NCBI GenBank assembly: GCA_030619405.1
Contig: JAUXBK010000033.1
Coordinates: forward strand, 1-16,458
Reading direction: 5' to 3'
DNA: 16,458 nucleotides
Source of the DNA: Sedimenticola sp.
GTDB taxonomy: Bacteria; Pseudomonadota; Gammaproteobacteria; Chromatiales; Chromatiaceae
Numbering within the stretch: the stretch's first letter is position 1; every line of letters starts with the position of its first letter. The notes beneath the pieces are model-generated. The model worked only from the letters and a program-made list of their open reading frames with translations, did not search any database and was not told the origin of the DNA. Both the position numbers and the translations under genes were made by a program. Shown piece by piece: positions 14,639 to 16,458 of this stretch.

Positions 14639-15673
14639 TCACTTGTCCGCAGTACCAAGAGCCACGAACATCGCATCCCCGTAGCTGAAAAAACGGTAGC
14701 CCTCGGCCACCGCATGGCGATAGGCCGCCATCACCTGGCCATAACCGGCGAAGGCGGCCACCAGCATCAGCAGGGTGGACTCGGGCAGGTGGAAATTGGT
14801 GATCAACCGGTCCACGCACCGGAACCGGTAGCCGGGCCGTATGAACAGCCGGGTGTCCCCCCGAAACGGCCGGATCTCCCCACCTGCCGCCGCGGACTCC
14901 AGACTGCGGACACTGGTGGTCCCCACGGCCACCACTCGAGCGCCCCGCGCCCTGGCCTGCCGCACCTTTTCGCAGGCGGCTTCCCTAACCTCGACATACT
15001 CCGAGTGCATCTGGTGCTCCTCGAGCCGATCCACACGCACCGGCTGAAAAGTGCCTGCCCCGACGTGGAGAGTTACACGGGCGCTCTCTACGCCTCGCTC
15101 CGCCAGCAGATCCAGCATTGCCCGATCGAAGTGCAGCCCCGCCGTAGGCGCCGCCACCGCACCCGGGCGATCAGCGTAGACGGTCTGGTAGCGGGCCAGA
15201 TCCTGCGCCTCATCGGCACGCGTTATATAGGGGGGGAGTGGAATGTGGCCGACCGCCTGCATCAATACCCTCAGTTCGATCTCCGGCGACAGCAGCTCAA
15301 ACAGCGCCCCCTGACGCCCGGCCACTTCCAGCACACCTGACCCATCCAGGATGATCCGGCTGCCTGGCCTGGGTGGCTTGGATGCCCGGATATGGGCTAG
15401 TCCTTTCCGGGGTTCCAGCACACGCTCGATCAGCACCTCGACCCTCCCCCCGGTCTCTTTATGTCCATAGAGACGTGCCGGCATCACCCGGGTATCGTTG
15501 AACACCAGCAGGTCACCAGGATCGAGCAGGTCCGGAAGGTCCCTGAACTGCCGGTCGGTAACGGCTCCACTGGCGCCATCCAGGCAGAGCAGACGGCTGT
15601 GCGTGCGCTGTTCGAGGGGATATTGAGCGATGAGCTCTTCCGGGAGGTGGTAGTGAAAGTCTGACCGCTGCAT
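14639..15673 (-). CDS. queA: tRNA preQ1(34) S-adenosylmethionine ribosyltransferase-isomerase
   Basis: QueA transfers and isomerises the ribosyl group of S-adenosylmethionine onto preQ1 in tRNA, giving epoxyqueuosine. The 344-residue sequence (E. coli 356) has DFHYHLPEELIAQYPL at the start and GDLLVFNDTRVMPARLYG (53-70). Further on come GRVEVLIER, IPLPPYI, YQTVYADRPGAVAAPTAGLHF, VTLHVGAGTFQPV, VGTTSVRSLES and TNFHLPESTLLMLVAAFAG, all hallmark blocks. It is the first gene of the queA-tgt-yajC-secDF order. Its ATG lies 80 bases from the divergent tRNA-Leu gene. Confidence 0.97.
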   Translation of the reverse strand: MQRSDFHYHLPEELIAQYPLEQRTHSRLLCLDGASGAVTDRQFRDLPDLLDPGDLLVFNDTRVMPARLYGHKETGGRVEVLIERVLEPRKGLAHIRASKPPRPGSRIILDGSGVLEVAGRQGALFELLSPEIELRVLMQAVGHIPLPPYITRADEAQDLARYQTVYADRPGAVAAPTAGLHFDRAMLDLLAERGVESARVTLHVGAGTFQPVRVDRLEEHQMHSEYVEVREAACEKVRQARARGARVVAVGTTSVRSLESAAAGGEIRPFRGDTRLFIRPGYRFRCVDRLITNFHLPESTLLMLVAAFAGYGQVMAAYRHAVAEGYRFFSYGDAMFVALGTADK

Positions 15674-15702
15674 GGGGGCGGGATGTTACCACAAACAGGC
15701 GT

Positions 15703-15730
15703 TTGCGCCGGCAGGGGAAATGGCTATACT
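15703..15730 (+). promoter_or_regulatory. Promoter of tRNA-Leu
   Basis: TATACT (15725-15730) is a good -10 box. TTGCGC (15703-15708) is a poor but correctly spaced -35 (16 bases). A G/C-rich stretch (GGTGCCCCCCC) follows the -10, as in promoters of stable RNA genes under stringent control. A second GCTATAC occurs 20 bases further on. Confidence 0.5.
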
Positions 15731-15753
15731 GGTGCCCCCCCTGCTATACCCCT

Positions 15754-15840
15754 GCCGGAGTGGCGAAATTGGTAAACGCAGTGGATTCAAAATCCACCGA
15801 GGGCAACCTCCTGCCGGTTCGAGTCCGGCCTCCGGTACCA
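15754..15840 (+). tRNA. tRNA-Leu, anticodon CAA
   Basis: An 87-base tRNA with encoded CCA. The acceptor stem is GCCGGAG with CTCCGGT (first pair G-U), then discriminator A and CCA. The D arm is GGCGAAATTGGTAAACGC. The anticodon stem GTGGA/TCCAC holds TTCAAAA, giving anticodon CAA for UUG codons. A long variable arm (class II) and T arm GCCGGTTCGAGTCCGGC follow. It closely resembles E. coli tRNA-Leu(CAA). It runs divergently from queA. Confidence 0.95.
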
Positions 15841-15914
15841 GCATTCCAAGCTACTGAACTTTACAAGGATGGCATCCTGGAGAAACGGGAGCGTACTTCC
15901 ATCCATCATGCAAT

Positions 15915-15972
15915 GGGCCCCATAAAGGAGCCCACTGTGAACACCTTCCCTCCCCCGTTTCCGGGGCAGGGA
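15915..15972 (-). terminator. Two hairpins after the sulfur globule gene
   Basis: On the minus strand, 20 bases past the stop, an 11-pair stem (15962-15972 with 15947-15957) with one G-G mismatch closes a GAAA tetraloop. A second stem (15927-15933 with 15915-15921, one G-U pair) follows. Neither is followed by a U-run, so they are not textbook terminators. They may mark or protect the 3' end of an abundant mRNA, and may also shield the convergent tRNA unit. Confidence 0.5.
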
Positions 15973-15991
15973 GATTCAGGCCAGAGCGATC

Positions 15992-16363
15992 TTACTTGGC
16001 CGGTGCGGCAGGCGCGGCAGGAGCGACCGGAGCGCCATAAGGGGCACCGTAAGGAGCGCCATAGCCGCCGCCATAGGGATAGCCGCCGTAACCGCCACCA
16101 TAGGGATAGCCGCCGTAGCCGCCACCATAGTAAGGAGAGCCATAACCATAACCACGGCCATAGCCATAGCCACGACCACGGCCATAGCCGGAGCCGGAAC
16201 CACGAGCGCTCATGTTGAAGTCCATGACGCCGTCACCCCAGCCATCACCAAACATGTCGTCACCCCAGCCACCACCACCGGGGCCACCACCCCACCATGC
16301 GGAAGCGGAAGCGGAAGCAGTGATCAGCGCAGCGGCTGCAGCGATCTTAACGATGTTTTTCAT
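15992..16363 (-). CDS. Sulfur globule family protein
   Basis: A 123-residue protein with a Sec-type signal peptide (MKNIVKIAAAAALITASASASA, cut before WW), giving a mature chain of about 101 residues. The mature part opens WWGGGPGGGGWGDDMFGDGWGDG and has the family block MDFNMSARGSGSGYGRGRGYGYG. It continues with YGGGYGGYP repeats (about 78-103) and ends in GAPYGAPYGAP and an Ala/Pro tail. In Allochromatium and relatives such proteins coat sulfur globules that store oxidised sulfide or thiosulfate in the periplasm. GGAG lies 7 bases before ATG. It is monocistronic. Which sgp paralogue it is cannot be told from the sequence alone. Confidence 0.9.
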   Translation of the reverse strand: MKNIVKIAAAAALITASASASAWWGGGPGGGGWGDDMFGDGWGDGVMDFNMSARGSGSGYGRGRGYGYGRGYGYGSPYYGGGYGGYPYGGGYGGYPYGGGYGAPYGAPYGAPVAPAAPAAPAK

Positions 16364-16421
16364 AATTAATCTCCAAAATACATTTTAGTGAAATCGAATA
16401 CTTCGTTTATGTAGAAAGACC

Positions 16422-16437
16422 TTACTGCTTTACTGCT
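16422..16437. repeat. Exact tandem octamer upstream of the sulfur globule gene
   Basis: TTACTGCT occurs at 16422-16429 and immediately again at 16430-16437 (AGCAGTAA twice on the minus strand), about 60-75 bases upstream of the sulfur globule protein ATG. The position would suit an activator site. No clear -35/-10 pair was found between it and the gene. Confidence 0.4.
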
Positions 16438-16458
16438 GTGTCTTCCTGGAACAGAATA

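Noticed and set aside
16040..16195. Possible CRISPR-like or satellite array
   Set aside because: The periodicity is the in-frame YGGGYGGYP/YGYGRG coding repeat of the sulfur globule protein; there are no spacers.
15703..16218. Plus-strand frame rich in His, Arg and Ser across the tRNA and sulfur globule region
   Set aside because: It runs through the tRNA gene and reads the complement of Gly/Tyr repeats; its composition is an artefact of that repeat.

Overview
The window looks like chromosome from a sulfur-oxidising gammaproteobacterium of the Chromatiales/Sedimenticola kind. The basis is a complete ISC iron-sulfur operon, the order queA-tgt-yajC-secD-secF found in gammaproteobacteria, the trmJ/suhB/cysE neighbourhood around isc, and above all a secreted Gly/Tyr-rich sulfur globule protein at the right end. 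The lineage call is an inference from gene content; no 16S or marker comparison was possible.

Layout. Positions 1-356 hold no gene but carry short palindromic and tandem repeats. Positions 357-6202, read on the minus strand, are the ISC operon in the order iscR-iscS-(259-base gap)-iscU-iscA-hscB-hscA-fdx-iscX. Key residues are all in place: IscS K206 and C328, IscU C37/D39/C63/C106 with the LPPVK chaperone motif, IscA C35/C99/C101, Fdx C42/C48/C51/C87, and IscR C92/C98/C104/H107. A promoter with a type-1-like IscR site precedes iscR and overlaps the stop of cysE, which lies just upstream on the same strand and makes the O-acetylserine used for cysteine, the substrate of IscS. Next come trmJ (minus strand), a small orphan gene for a putative membrane peptide with its own strong terminator (plus strand), a 210-base terminal-inverted-repeat element that looks like a MITE, suhB, and a short unknown gene that converges on secF and shares stop-codon bases with it.

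Positions 9925-15673 (minus strand) are queA-tgt-yajC-secD-secF: two queuosine tRNA-modification genes followed by the SecDF-YajC export accessory complex. The 159-base queA-tgt gap carries, on the opposite strand, what looks like a stand-alone small RNA of about 82 nt: a perfect TTGACA box, three hairpins, CUCCU/UCCUC motifs in the loops, and a terminator ending in U8. This is the most interesting unexplained signal in the window. After queA come a tRNA-Leu(CAA) gene (plus strand) and the sulfur globule protein gene (minus strand).

How the parts relate: cysE feeds cysteine to IscS, IscS/IscU/HscBA/Fdx build Fe-S clusters, and IscR senses the outcome. QueA and Tgt act in queuosine synthesis, and SecDF-YajC would assist export of proteins such as the signal-peptide-bearing sulfur globule protein. 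Apart from the repeats, the MITE-like element, the small peptide gene and the candidate small RNA, this is core chromosome. No CRISPR array, integrase, phage gene or intact transposase was seen.
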